A stretch of 64,000 nucleotides of DNA. Origin: Hofstenia miamia (taxonomy: Eukaryota > Xenacoelomorpha > Acoela). Location of the stretch: NCBI GenBank assembly GCA_004352715.1, contig SCFE01000048.1:330028-394027 (forward strand), in the 5' to 3' direction. Below are positions 1 to 13,634 of the stretch, in pieces (positions within the stretch are counted from its first letter, which is position 1; each line of letters begins with the position of its first letter). The notes under the pieces were generated by a model. The model saw nothing but the letters and a program-made list of their open reading frames with translations. It did not search any database and was not told where the DNA came from. Made by a program: the position numbers and the translations under genes.

Positions 1-36
1 AAATTAAAGAATTTCATTAACATTGAATTTGAACTT

Positions 37-39
<3 letters not shown>

Positions 40-68
<29 letters not shown>
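40..68. repeat. (TA)n microsatellite
   Basis: Pure TA alternation ending in a single ambiguous base at 69. It is the first of many TA tracts in this window. Confidence 0.95.
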
Positions 69-69
69 N

Positions 70-1355
70 TAGCGGGTAGAGTAAAAAATTAGCCGCATCA
101 AGACGGGTTATGGGTCACTCTTAGACTCTTAAATACTAATTTTTGAACCACACATCTCTGTCAGTGATTACAAATAATATTTGATACGCTAACTAAATGA
201 AATATCTTTTTGCATGCTTATCCACCATGATATATGTATATAGAATACAACTATGGCATTGAAACTATGTTTGAATAAATATATAAATCAATTCATTTTT
301 GGAATACCCTGACTATCATCCAAATGTAGAGGTTAATTAAATTGTTGAAATTTTCGTTTGTGCCTACGGCTTCTTCCATTGAAATTGAATTATCCGCCTC
401 TAATTATAAATATATAACAACCTTGTAGTGGCCTCAAGCGCGTTTTCTTCAATCTAGCACTTCACGTGAAGTGTGTATTGAATTTCAGACTCAAATATAT
501 TTACCATAGCTTGATGTAAAAAAAGTCAATGACATCATTCCTTTCATACTAAAAAATACCAGTAAAAAATTCCTAAGTACACTCGAATAATACAAACAAT
601 AAATTATAGCTTACAATTTGAAAATTGCCTTAGTCAATAATTGAAGTCTTTACCGAATGATGGTAAAGTGAGAAGTTACAGAATATTTCTAAATATCATT
701 AATACTAAGTAAGGGTAAAAAATAAATTTAACTTCTAAAGCTACATTTGAAATACAATTTTTTAATATTTCCCAGTGTTTTTGTTCAAATTCAGCAGTTG
801 CATAATTGTAGTGTAAATCGAGACATCCTCTGTACGTCTTGTGATGATAGAAATGAAAATACAATAAGCGCTGTTTAAAAACAATTTGAATCTAAGCTGC
901 AGGAATTACCAATAATGCATGAACATAGATTTGCAATAAAGTTGAATTTCAATATAAAATTGTTTTTTTATTTTCCTAAATTTTTTACGGCGAAATAAAA
1001 ATTAGGTAGATAAAACGAAAATAATTGTTGGCAAGGATATTCACATCCACATTCGAAGGCCTCCACTCCAATCCAAGACCAGAGGTGAATTTGGAAGGAA
1101 GGCATGGCCTGATTCTTTTGGTATAAGAACAAAGTATTTCATAAAAATAATTAAGAAATTAAGCACTAATGTGATAAAAGGCACCTTAGCAACCATTTTG
1201 TGCAATATTTTGGCAGTTTTTGGACCATACCTGCCACATAATTTAGCAGTAAACAAAAATTTAAATGTCCCCATCAGAAATATCTGGATACGCTCCTGTC
1301 CAGAATTAAACTCTTGCATCGAAGAAAATGTTTTGGAAAGCTATATGTATACATA

Positions 1356-1356
<1 letters not shown>
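70..1356. other. AT-rich sequence, no gene recognised
   Basis: Only short chance reading frames are present. A 92-codon minus-strand frame at 1041-1319 resembles nothing I know and has no supporting splice or domain signal. Confidence 0.5.

Positions 1357-1388
<32 letters not shown>
1357..1388. repeat. (TA)n microsatellite
   Basis: Sixteen uninterrupted TA units. Confidence 0.95.
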
Positions 1389-1391
<3 letters not shown>

Positions 1392-1916
1392 TTACTAATT
1401 ATACTGGCTATTATAATATAACTTTGAAACAAAATTCAATAATAATTATACCTGCACACAAAATTCTCGAATTCTAAAATCATGGTTATTCACATGTATT
1501 AGTGCATGTCTTCTATATTCATAATTGTATATATTTAGCAAAAAATATCAGAATTACAAAAGCGTGAAAGGCGATTGATTCCATCATTGGCACACCATAT
1601 CTATTTTTTTAATTATCTCTCTATCAACAATGATATGTGGGGAGCGCATAAGAGAAAATAATATATGTTTTGTCACTGTTTTATTATACTTTGAATAGAG
1701 CGGCAGCTGAAATTTAAAAGAATTTGAATGTATAATTTATGAAGGCAAAAATACTATTGGATCATTGAATAATAAATAATTTCATTATTCTCTGATGCAG
1801 TATCTGTATTATTATTTAGCATATATGATTGTAAATTTGAGTTTTTCTAGATAATTTTCTTAGGATATCGCTTATGGTAATCTTCAGAATTTTTGCTTCC
1901 ATTAATTTACATACAT
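1389..1916. other. AT-rich sequence, nothing recognised
   Basis: No open frame of note, RNA gene or repeat family is visible here. Confidence 0.5.
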
Positions 1917-1957
1917 GTATATGTATATATATATATATATATAAATATATATATACA

Positions 1958-1988
<31 letters not shown>
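1917..1988. repeat. Interrupted (TA)n microsatellite
   Basis: About 70 bp of TA alternation broken by short AAA and CAG interruptions. The apparent Tyr-Ile frames on both strands are products of the repeat. Confidence 0.95.
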
Positions 1989-1991
<3 letters not shown>

Positions 1992-4900
1992 TAGAGTGTA
2001 TATTACGTACATATATAAGTTGCCAACCCTCGGAATCTTTAAAGCGAATCTCTAAAAAAATTTGCATATTTTTGAAAATGTTTATGCATACATAACTTTC
2101 ACACAAAATATTTTGTGTATGCCTTTGATGGTAAAAATATTATAAAATGCTTTCTTGAATGCTTTAAAATAGAGGATTGGAATTTTATTTGGCTCCGGAA
2201 TTTCATTAGCCAAAAACATTGTTTATTGAAATTTTATTCAAAATACAAAATTTGTTGAGCTTAACAGAGAATCAACAGGCTTGGTGTAGATATGTTATAA
2301 AACAACGTTTTTGTTAAATTCTTTGGACATCACTTTTTCAGTGATTAGTATTTTCTACCTGTGAGTAATCTACTGAACCCTTAAAGTTCAAATAGCCATT
2401 CCAGTTCTCTTAGAAAAATCACTGATTTATGGGAAATATCTGTTAATTATGAATTACAATAGTTCTACGATTCACGATGCATTTCCCTGCCAATTACATT
2501 GTGTTAAGAATATTCAATAGTAATTGAATCGAAATTTCCCATATTTGTGCTTTAGACAGTGAAATGCTCTACATGAAGATAATATAACACCTTTTGAAAC
2601 AGCTGAGAGGTTTGCTTCTGCACTAAATAACATAAAAACTTTAAAAGGATTAGAATGAAACAAACTTAATATATTTTTGCTCATGCCATTCATTTGTTTT
2701 ATAATGAAAATTTTAAATTAAGTGTCTACTAATTCGGTGTTCTTCGCTACATGGAATTGACTTGCTTTGTTAAAGAAAAATTACCAGTTCGAAGCAAGCA
2801 GCTTTCGATTGTAATTTCTCAATTCGCCTAACATGCATCGAAGCGAAAAATTGGCCAATATTGCTTATCGTAATTAGTACTTTGTTAATCTGGTTTAAAT
2901 TTTACTAGTTAGTACATACTTTTATTTATATTTTTTTAATAAAATCGGTTGATTGAGTGCAAATTTTGAAATTATTTATGCAGAGCCGCAGCTAGCATTA
3001 TGTATTTTAAATCATTCAATTGGATTGACTACCTCGAAATAAGCTACACACTGAATCGTAAAGATAACTAAATATATTTAGATACCCTTTCTGTGAGTTA
3101 AAGACGTTTTCTTAAATACCAATTGTAGATAAAACAAGTTGGAAAATTAATTCATACTATTAGGGCACACACAGGATTTTCTGACAGGCGGCGACATCTC
3201 AATCTATATTAAATGAGTGATCAAGAGGGAAGCAACATTTTTAAAAAATTTTAAAAATTACACCCTAAAAATACTTTTCACGGTTCAGTTTTTAAATTTT
3301 TTAAATTTTTTTCCGAAAATTTATTGATGTAACAAATCTCAAAAGCGCTTTGAGAAACTGACTGAGGGGGGCATTCTCCATGTCCCCCTTTGCTCTTGCG
3401 TAAGCCACTGCCTACTACATATTATTTATTATTTACTCATAATATATACAATATTTTACATATTTTTCTTTGGAATTTTGATTTTTAAATGTTCTCCCTG
3501 TAAAGGAAAAAATATTAGTTCTCTAGTAATGATAGCTTTGCTAAACATTTGTAAAAAAAAGCCAGTTTCTATCGTTTCTATTGAGTTCAAAATAATCGAA
3601 GCAACCACCAAAGGTATATTAAGGGTTCGATTTATAATACAACTAATGTATTAGTTTAATAGTAATGGTTGCTAAGTAACTGCGATTTTCTTCAGTTATT
3701 TAAACAATAAACAGTCAGAAATTGCAAAAAACAACTGACCGGTTCATAAGATGGATCCGTGCTGTAAAATATTTTTTCTAAACCATGTGAAAAATATTCA
3801 ATTGATAGTTTCACGAAGAAGCTGTTCACTTAAAAATTTATAGTCGAAAAGTTTAATTTTAATAAATATTTTATATCAGTTCCAACCTTAATAATTAATA
3901 AAGTTCTGCACAAATTATTCTAAGAGTCAATAAATGATTTAGCAGTTGGCACTTGGTTTTAGCATTGCAATTATTTAAATAAATTCTTATTAATATTGTA
4001 CGATATATATTTAAAGACAGAGTATTACCTGCATGGTTTGAACGATAAGATAGCATTTATAAGTTTGGAGAAAAAATCGATATCAAAATATAATTACGAG
4101 ATCTATTAGACTTATAACACATTTCTTGGATTTCAAAGACACCTTCGCCTCTCAAGCTTGAAATTTTGCCTTAGTAAAATTCCATGATGTCATAGTTTAA
4201 AAGATGCATAATGAGGAAATTTATTGCAACTTTTAATGGAATTTTTTGGGTAAAAACACTTTTTATTTAATTATTCTTGTCGACACTCCTGTTTGTTTTG
4301 CAAACAAGTTTTGTTATACTGCTTATTAATTAGTATTAGTGAAATTCAACCAGCAATTTTATTGTACAATGGGGAATACCAAATCGATTGTGATGTCAAC
4401 TAGTATGGTGTATATTAAGAGGTACAACCATGTGCACTCTGTGTACTTGATGGGGTTTATCTAATGATACTTACATTTATAACTCCTTAGAAATGATTTA
4501 ATTACATTGTATAGCAGTGTTTGGTTAAACTATTGTGTAAATATTTTACAGTAATTCTACTACACCATGCACCATATAAATTCTCATAAACGTTGGTTTG
4601 AATATAACACCAGTAAACTGGGTAAATAATTATAGAAAAAAATTAAATGATATTAATATTAGAATTAAGGACATTCTCTATTCACCCCAAAATCCAAATT
4701 TTATTTGATTAATAATTTATTTGCCATAAATAATTCATATCTCTCAACTTTCATATATAATCATAAGCCTATTAAATTATATATTGAAATGAAGAGTGTT
4801 CTTCAAGTGATTCTCACGTGTAGCCGAAATTCTAGAGTTAAATTACATCTCATTTCACAAACAGTTTGTTAAACAACGGCAAATATTCCACTAAAATTCC

Positions 4901-6726
4901 TTGTATTAACTTAGTTTTGGTGACTTTGAAATTGAATTAAAAATACGGGAGATAATTGATTATATCGATTTTTAAGAATCCAAACGTTGCAAAGTAACTG
5001 TTAGTGGAGCAATTCAGTTCTTTTGAATTTAGCAGGCCTAGATCTCAACAATCATTGTTCGAAGGAATTGCAACACCTCAGAAAACTCTTCTCGGGTCTA
5101 GTTTGTGCAGAAAGCAAGTCGTTGATAGGGAATGTCGTGTCTCTATCTAACTCTTCTAATTTCTAGTTGACAACGAATGTCTTAGTCAATCTAGGAACCT
5201 TTAAAAATCCATGATGGTTTCTTCAAAAAAACACTCGTGAAATAAGGGAGATATGTATAGAATAGAGGAATGTCCCTTCTTTCCCTTACGCTTTAAAAGT
5301 TCAGCATGGCGTGAATGAACGGGGCTTGAATAATCAATCGGTTCACAAAAACAAACCTTTGAGTTTAGTTGAATTAAAAAAAAATCAAAAAGTCAGATTT
5401 TTCATTGAAAAATGGTTAGTAAATGTACATTCATGTCCTTCTGACATCAGTGCATGACAACACACTCAGGGTTGTAGTTGAGGGTATGCGCAGATATACG
5501 CAGTATACCTTCCACTAAAAGGTCGACTAGAGTGTACCCGCAGAAAATTATAACGCTCATATGAATATATGGGGGTATACTCTACCGCAATTGATATTGA
5601 GTCGATTTGACTCTGAAAACTAAGTCGATTACTCTATCATTGGTTGAAATAGTTATAATTTGTTATTAGAAGCTATTTATAAAGAAATATATTTCACATT
5701 GTATGTGCTGGTACTAGTACTGCATAAAGAATGTTGTGGTAAAAAGGGTTTAGGCAGTACTGGAATTGAACTGTATTTAATTAAAAAATGTTTCATGTAT
5801 GTAAAATTATAATTGGATCTGTTTGAATTGGATGCAATTCATTCCATTGTTGATGCAAAAGCAAACAAATTGAAGAAAATAGAAAATCTTTAAAAGTTCT
5901 TTTAAGTTTCTTACATTTTTCTTGAAAAAACTTGGAAAGATGTGGCAAGAAATTTACTAGAATTTCTAAGAATCTTAATAAAAAAAGAGAACCCCGAACA
6001 TGATCTTTCTTTTACGAAATTTTCAAAATCCTTTCAAGAATTCCGCGAAAAAATTCTTGATAATTTCTTTTATAAAACTTCCAAGATGTTTGAAAGAAAT
6101 CAAAGAATTAAGATATGTTCAAGAATTTTTTAAGATTTTCAAAAATTTTGAGCTAGGGATGTCGCTTCCATATCATAAGTCGCCATTGTAGCTTTTATTA
6201 TTTTTGCTTGATTACCACAACGTTTACGGTTGTTTAATAACTATTTCCTTAAAATTATAGCATTCCTTAAACTTAGTGTGAACAGCTTTTCAAAAATTTT
6301 GTTTGGTTTCGGTTTTCTTGACATCAAAATCGCGCTTTCAGTTTTTTGAATCAACCACTATAGTAATTAATAAAACATCATTGAAGAGAAAAATACATTT
6401 ATAAGTTATATTTTCATGGCACTGCGTTAAGTTGGTAATGAATTAAAACAAAAGTGCATACATTTCAAAAGAACTTACTATTATTCAACATTGCACTCAA
6501 CTCAATACAAATGCTATAAATGGCATATAATTAATAAACAATGTGGTGAAAAAATAATATTTACATTTTAAAATTGACATTAGTATCTTATACTCTTCTA
6601 AAATTCAGCTTAAGTTTCTAATTTCAGTGTATAGATCTTATTGTAAGTTTCTAAGATACCCAAATTAAGTTAACAAACTGAAAGGCAAAGGTTTTCGGCC
6701 CATTTCCATCTCTGAGTTAGCATACA
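1989..6726. other. AT-rich sequence, no gene recognised
   Basis: Nearly 5 kb with stops in all frames. The overlapping 63-codon frames at 5942-6191 sit in A/T-rich low-complexity sequence and look like chance. A slightly GC-richer patch near 5460-5580 has no recognisable identity. Confidence 0.5.
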
Positions 6727-6744
6727 TGTATATATATATATACA
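6727..6744. repeat. Short (TA)n tract
   Basis: Short TA run between two CATG-containing flanks. Confidence 0.7.
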
Positions 6745-8261
6745 TGCATATCATTTGTGCTGTGGGGATCTGCGGGCGCCATGGAATTTCCCAAGGAAAA
6801 TATAATGCTCTGAGGTGAGGTGGAAATTAAAATTCTGCTCCACGGGCAGACCTGGTGTACAATGTATGTTTAACAATTGTCAAGTGAGCCAAATTTTGGG
6901 TCTTTGGGAAAATATTTGTCGTATACGATGCTTTTGAATTGGCAATTAGCCTATACCCACTGCAAATTTTAGGGCTACACCCCTGAACACACTCATCCAT
7001 AGCTGTGTTCATATACAAAGATTTTCGAATTTCTTAATACACTTGGAACAAAATTGTTCTATAATTTGGATAAAACGGATTGTAAGTGATCAACTAGCGT
7101 TCATGAATTGTACGTTGAGCCATAATAAATCAGAATAACAGATCAAGAAATAAAGCACTTAGTTAGTTTCGTAAAATGGAAGGCCAGATTTCCTAAACCC
7201 TTCCTGAAGAGCACGGCAATACAAAATTTCACTAGACATGTCAACTACTATCTGAACCCATTTGCATATCTTGCTCACATCCCAACAACATCCACAAAGC
7301 ACCAAGTATTTGCAAAACTACTCTATTTTGACATGTAATTGTCACTATTCTGCAATGATGTTTAGTATGACGTAATTGAATTAGTTTTTTAGTTTAGGTG
7401 AATATGGGTCAAGAACATAGATAATAATGAAAATGATAATGCAGCAAAATGGCTGAGCAAAGTTTGAGAATTTATTTTTAATGAAACATTGTAGGAATGA
7501 CTTAAATTTCAAAGTAAAATATTGTTTATTCATTAATATTTATGAGAATGCAAATATTGTTCTCCTCAAGGTGAACGTCATTATATAACGTTGCATGTAT
7601 ACACTACGTAATATTAAAACAGTCTACGATATATATCAAGCTATGGATTCTTTGATGCGCTATTACGTCATACAGACAAATAAAGGAAATAACGTTGTCG
7701 CAAAAACTTAAAATAGAAATTTATGTTCTTTTTCAAAAAAAACGTGAGCATTAAATTGAAAACCACGAAGTATTTGTTCTTGTTGCTCTTGTAAGGCTGA
7801 CATTCTAATATATATTTTAATTTTTTTAAATATTATTTAATTTTAAACAGCCTGGGGATTTTTCATGATCCTGTTAACAATTTTTAAACGCTTACAGCTC
7901 AAAAACTATTAACGTTATGCTCAAACTGAAAGCACCGCATGATAGAAGAGAGTCTCCTCTTTCCTTTTCGCTCTAAATCTGCGTGTCCTAATGAGGTCCG
8001 CGACCTCTGGCCTTGAGCATGTCACGCCTCAATGGGTTTGGAGCATCTTTGCACATATCAAGAAACAATCAAAGTTCTTTGTTGCCTCCATGGCCTCCAA
8101 ACATTCTAAATTCATGAACAAAAACATTTAAATCTTTCTTCAAAACTTCGAAATTTTCAAAGACAATAATTCTTTCAACAGCTTCTGCCGCAGCAATAAA
8201 CCTTAATAGAAGTTTTCGACATTGCACTAAAGTATTTCCCAAGAAACCTACTCAAGCCCCA
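6745..8261. other. AT-rich sequence, nothing recognised
   Basis: A GC-richer patch at about 7925-8045 weakly resembles the complement of 18370-18440 (shared words such as AGAGGTCG and TTGAGGCGT). This may be an old dispersed repeat. No gene is visible. Confidence 0.4.
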
Positions 8262-8348
8262 AGATTTTCAAATTTGGTAATAGGCTTGGAGAAAATTATC
8301 TGTAAATGTGGAAAAACGGTTTGTTCTTTTAAATGGACGCCAGGCTGT
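8262..8348 (+). repeat. Interspersed repeat H, copy 1
   Basis: About 87 bp matching 26391-26484 at most positions. Both copies can be read on the plus strand with a shared Cys-Lys-Cys-Gly-Lys motif, so this may be a fragment of an old mobile-element protein. The family is not identified. Confidence 0.45.
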
Positions 8349-8516
8349 TTAAGGTTTATAATTTATATATAGGGAGGCAAACTATTATTTGCTTCCTTTG
8401 TATATAGAGATACAATAAAATACCAAATAAAAATTATATATCTAGTGAATTTGAATCGATTTATAAGTTCGCCTGATGTTGAGGCAAAATCAGGTTGCAT
8501 TTTTGACAATTCCTAA

Positions 8517-8838
8517 TGGGCAGGCATATCAACTGATTTAAATCCAACAGAGCATTTGAGGTCATCTTTGAAAGATTCCTTGGAAGCAAGACTTCTTTCA
8601 GAAAGCAAAAAAATCTAAATTTAAATATGTTCCACAGGCTGTCCGTAAAGTGTGGACACATGATACCATACGTCAAGTAAGAGGTAAACTGATAGTTCTC
8701 AGTGGTTATGTTCATATCGGATGCTAGCAGATGAATTTAAACATTTAATTTACCTCATCCGGGAAGAAGTTCACTTGCTTAAACAATGGAGAAATAGATT
8801 AAGAAATTAAATTGTATCCAAACTTTATGGACGCCCTG
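8517..8838 (+). pseudogene. Tc1-like transposase C-terminal remnant
   Basis: From 8517 the plus strand reads WAGISTDLNPTEHLRSSLKD. This is the Tc1 signature around the second catalytic Asp and the NPIEH motif (usual form W.. SPDLNPIEHLW). Stops close the frame just before it and again at about 8615, and the next stretch continues in another frame. The sequence AAACTTTATGGACGCCCTG near 8818-8838 resembles the end of a Tc1 terminal repeat. The N-terminal DNA-binding and first DDE parts are absent. It is a dead fragment: the motif identity is fairly secure, the boundaries are not. Confidence 0.65.
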
Positions 8839-8839
8839 C

Positions 8840-10012
8840 ACTTCAAAATTTAACGGAAGTGCTTAATATTTTTAAATTTTTTTTATTAAAAAACATGTTT
8901 TTGGAAATAATCTTAATAAGATACTCCAAATGGGAAATAAAAAGCCATCCCCTTACCAGCCTGTACCCGGTGAGTATGGGCAGGTAAAATCGCCTACCCG
9001 CACATCATTGTGAAACACGCACTTAGGAGAAGACACTTGAATGCGGAGGGATGTAATACGAAAGAAAATATAAAATATATAATTAATAAAAAACTAAAAA
9101 TACCAGATATTTTTGAATTCCCATTATTTCCACAAAAATGCTTTACCAAATTTTCCTGCACATTTTACAAAAATATCGAACAGCTTAGATTGGATTAATC
9201 GATAAACTTTTAATGATGTCTTCTAACTAGTTTGTCTTATGCAACTAGCAGATAGCAAAATAAAGCATAGTGATGATATACTCAAATATTTTTGTAAAAA
9301 TTCGCTTAATTACAAAATGACAAATTAGCGTATGAGATGAGATTGTGTGAACATTTGGTACGATTTTAAACTGGTTGTATAAAAATTATAACTTCTTCTG
9401 AAAATAGTAGCATTTGTGGCATTATTATATGGTTATATTATCATTGACTTAAAATTTCAAAGAATTGCTTTCCTTTGTTATAAGCTTCTTGTCGCGCTAA
9501 TACTAATTCGTCTAGACACTGATTTCACGTACCACAGTAGAATTAATTTCGGCTTACTGCAAAATTTAATTTCAGTTAATTAGATCTATATTTAAATTGA
9601 GGAAAAAATATATTATTAATTCCAAAATTTTAGTATTGTGCGTTTCTAATATGTAATTATATCTGTGAATATATATATATTACAAACGTCCGCATGTATA
9701 TATTACCATTTTTTACCAGAATTTTATCAACTTACAACTAAAAAAAGTAAAAACATTGGCTCATTGTTCTTTTCGAAATTATATCCTACAGCAATTGGGC
9801 AGATGACACCGAATAGGATACCGTAGAGTGTCTCTATTGTTGTTTCTAATACATGTAGAACTTCGAAATCAAAATTCAAGAACTCCTTACAAAAGAATTT
9901 TCATCCGAAATTCAACCATTTTTTCAAAATCAGTTGTATTGATGCCTGGAATTAAATATTTTGCTACCTAGGCGTGTACGCTACCTATTTAAATAAATAT
10001 AATTTTGCAATA
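8840..10012. other. AT-rich sequence, nothing recognised
   Basis: No domain, RNA gene or splice-supported exon is seen. A small TA run lies at about 9668-9680. Confidence 0.5.
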
Positions 10013-10035
10013 TGTATATATATATATATATATAG
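10013..10035. repeat. (TA)n microsatellite
   Basis: Short TA alternation. Confidence 0.9.
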
Positions 10036-13000
10036 TATAGGATAAAATGATTTTGAAGTTAGAAGTCGCTCACGACGAAGTCATTGCAACGTCTTTTAAA
10101 TGATACATTTTCACTTATTGTACATAAAGCCATGCTTTTTGGAAATTAATTTCGATGTATAGCCGCGTGACGTAGTGCACCGACTACGGATGGTGATGTT
10201 ATTAAGTAAGGGAGAGCAAATTGCTTCAGTTAGTAATAACTCGGTATTCAGCTTCAAGGAACGGCAGGTAAATTATTTAATGTAAGAAAATGTTGTTGCT
10301 TAGAGAAGTAGATTGGAAAATAAATGGGGAAAACACGGAAACATTATAGCGTAACAATTGAATGGAATTGAATGAGAGAAAAAGAAATCCTGTTAGCAAG
10401 AGATAGTTATAAACTTCGTCGTATTACTAATTAATGTCATTAAAAAATGCAGTGTGAATTCTCATATACCTTTTTATAAATTATCCCATACCAGACAAGA
10501 CCACAAATTTTCCTCCATCACATATTCCTTTCATTAATTCCAAATTTTTCCTGAATAACAAAACATACAAATATTCGTCGGAGTCAATAACTCCATCAAA
10601 ATTAGTGTTTATGTTATTACAGTTACTATCAATCGTTGCTTTCGGGATACCTACCAAGAATCCCACTTGAATGAAACGAACTATTCATTGATTTTAGAGA
10701 GAACTGGACAAATTCTTTCGACCATTGAGCAAATCAGTTTTTCCTGAATCCTAACACACGGCTGTTATCTACTACTGCTTTGCAGAACAACTCCAATTAA
10801 GTCATAAGTTGTCATGTGTACGTAGAGACATATACAGGTTTTGATGCGAGAGAAATATTCAATCCAGAAACGAATTAATTTTATATTTCTTGACAGTTTT
10901 AGCGTTTGACTGACTATTTTATTTAACTGATCAATCATATTTCTTTAATCTGCGTGATAATATGTCGGTTGCGGAATCTGATATACATTAGCTATGAAGT
11001 ATTTAAAAATTTCTTTGGGCTAGAATTGCAAATACATCATACTTGCTTGGCAATAATAGTTGGGTTTCCAAAATGATTTTAAGAAATAATGTAATTAATT
11101 TTTTTGCATGGGATATTTTTAAAAAATTTCAAAGTTTGCAATGAGGAATGTATTCAAGGTATTCAAGCATCATTAAATTTTAAAAATATGAATTCATAAA
11201 TCATCAAAATTATATCATTATTTAAGAATCCATTAACTTAAAAACAAATTGAAACATAATTTTTAGCATAATGTAAAGTTATTTTTATCACCTATAATTG
11301 GTTTTATGGATTAAGTAACAAAAGTGCAGTGTCCGCTCGTCTGCAGTGTCATTGCAAGCCCCTTCTCCGAAAACTCAGAAGTCATTCAGTTTTCATCACA
11401 AAGTTGTCATGTGAACATTAATTGTTCACAGCATTATTAGGAATTTTTAAGTATTCATAAATTTAGAACTAGGTTAATTGAACATATTTTTAGGACAGAT
11501 ATATTTATTATTATATTTTGAGAAAATTTTTAGAAAAGAACCTATTTGATAACAACAAAAACATTAATATTTTCTTCAATAAAATAATTTTATCTTAAAT
11601 CAATTGAAACTTACGTAAAGGGACAGCTAACCGATTTAATATGAGAATATTTAATTTCGAAAAGTACCATAATTAATAAAACAAAATCAATATGGTTAGT
11701 ATTTTACCGGAAATGGTGAGAAAATCAGATGGCGTAGTTACATTTCTTTAAAAGAAAATCAATTGAACTAATATTTGTCTTGAATATGAAGTTATTGGTC
11801 AAAATTTATATAGTTAACTGAATACTGCCTATCGAAAGTAATGGAGTGCTTTACTACTAAAATAATTGTGTGAATTATACCAAAATACTATAAATCTATG
11901 CTTCAAAATAGCTGAAGCTTTTATCCATATTTCAAGTAATTCCACATCTACTAATGAGCAAAAACACAGTGTGGCTAAATTCAAAATGAATTAAGTAGAA
12001 AAATTAGTCTTCAGTAGCCATATTTCATGTCAACGAGAACATATGTATAACATTAAATATCTTCAAAATTGCATTGTTAAGCTTTTCCCAGCATTGATTA
12101 AATGTTTCATATAAATTGACTCTTTATGCATTTCTAAATTCAAATTTTAGCTCATGATGTAATCAATAACTAAGCTATCAATTTTATGATCACATGCGGT
12201 GACGTCTTTCAATTAACGTTTATTAATCACTCTGAAATTATGAGCTAATCCAACTAAAACCATTGGGTTTGCAAAATATGTTCTTATCATTATACCAACT
12301 GTAAAAAATTTGACAAGGAATTTTTTCTACTTGAAGTCTTATGCTTTCAAAACTTAATATTCACATTTATAGAAATAATTTTTGAATTTAAATTTTCTGC
12401 TTATCAAAATGCATGCCTAAGTAATCTAACCCTATTCGACCTGGGGTTTTTGGTCTTCTCGGGTATAAGGAGGAAGGTTATCCTTTTGCTATCTACGTCT
12501 GGACTAGATTATATTTAAGCGAAGCCTTACACAAATATTTTTCAATGCAGCACAATCAATTTTGAATCTTTAGAAATATGATATGATGCCATCATTAATG
12601 AATATAAAATTTGGGAATTTTTTGAAATAAATTAAATATTGGCCTTAGCAGTTGCAAATGGTGCAATTCATTAGAATTCATTCCTAACTTATCAAATATC
12701 AATTTCTTGGCTATTTGACATACTTTTTTACACAAACAATGAGGCGTTACCCCGGCAGCTAGAAAACGTTTATTAGAGGGTATGACCTCCAACAAAAGGT
12801 AGTAAAACTCACCAAGTATCATTAAGAAAGTTTCACAACTTTCTGAGTAATAATCAAAAAGTATAATTGTCGTGAAAGGAATTTTACCATCTCCCTCAAA
12901 TCGAATAGGGCTAAGAGACAACGGGGAGAATATATAAATTTGTTTTATCTTATGGGCGTAATTAGTAATTTAAATCTGCTATAAAGATTTTACTACATAT

Positions 13001-13043
13001 AGTATGATTCGAAAATTATTAAGCTGCAGCATATACATGCATA
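10036..13043. other. AT-rich sequence, no secure gene
   Basis: Holds one weak EF-hand-like candidate exon (10569-10650, listed separately) and an unrecognised 108-codon minus-strand frame at 12595-12921 without splice context. Near 12430-12480 is a GC-richer motif that may be a dispersed repeat. Confidence 0.4.
10569..10650 (-). CDS. Candidate EF-hand-like exon (weak)
   Basis: On the minus strand an 82-bp segment lies between a possible acceptor (TTGGTAG) and a GTATGT donor. It encodes NTNFDGVIDSDE, which fits the 12-residue EF-hand calcium loop: D at 5, G at 6, I at 8, E at 12, and Asn instead of Asp at 1. The frame is open across it and beyond (10481-10666). I see no neighbouring exons and no second EF hand, so this may be chance in an AT-rich region. 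Function is not assignable. Confidence 0.2.
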
Positions 13044-13595
13044 CAGGGGTGTATTCGAGGGGGTACTCAGAGGGCCTCAGTAAATTTTGTTAAACTTGAC
13101 TGGGAGGCCAGCCGTCCTTGTTAAAGTTATAAGATTGCAGTGTTGGATTTTAATTGTTGAATAAAAAATTTGGTCAGAATATAGCAAAAAAATAGCACTT
13201 CTCAAATATGGAGTAGTCGTTTGCGCGCCGTGGTTTTTTATCGGCCCGAGCCTATTTAAAATTTATGAACCGCCCACAGCCCGCCTGTTTACATTTTAGT
13301 ACGCTCGTGGGCGGCCCGTTATGTTTAATAATAATGGTGGAATTCCTTTACATGATATACATTTATCCATTAGCCTTCGTGTAAAATGTAATACTGTTAT
13401 GATAGTCCATTGTTACTACTAACAGAGTATATTTCAAACAAAAAACAACGTTAGTTAAAAAACAATGTAAAACAAAAAAAATAAAACAGAAAAGTAAAAC
13501 AAAAACGTGGTTCTTAAAATTTTAAGCCCTCCTGAACCAGCCCGCAAACCACTATTATAGAGCCCCCCCTTGTTAATTATTTAGAAGTAAAGCCC

Positions 13596-13597
<2 letters not shown>
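13044..13597. mobile_element. Possible hAT-type non-autonomous element
   Basis: The left end reads CAGGGGTGTATTC and the complement of the right end reads CAGGGCTTTACTTC, an imperfect hAT-like terminal repeat. The flanking 8-mers CATGCATA and CATATATA agree at 6 of 8 positions. The interior has GC-rich stretches (13230-13320 and 13515-13570) in otherwise AT-rich DNA and no coding capacity. The right end abuts a TA tract, which weakens the target-duplication argument. Confidence 0.4.

Positions 13598-13629
<32 letters not shown>
13598..13629. repeat. (TA)n microsatellite
   Basis: TA tract directly at the right edge of the possible hAT-type element. Confidence 0.9.

Positions 13630-13634
<5 letters not shown>

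Noticed and set aside
1041-1319. 92-codon minus-strand frame, methionine start
   Set aside because: No recognisable domain, no splice signals around it, and similar lengths occur by chance in this window.
8331-8838. Terminal repeat pair GGACGCC at 8334 and 8829 for the Tc1 remnant
   Set aside because: Both read in the same direction, so they are not inverted repeats.
12595-12921. 108-codon minus-strand frame with faint resemblance to Harbinger nuclease N-termini
   Set aside because: The resemblance rests on a few hydrophobic positions only, and no catalytic motif or partner gene is present.
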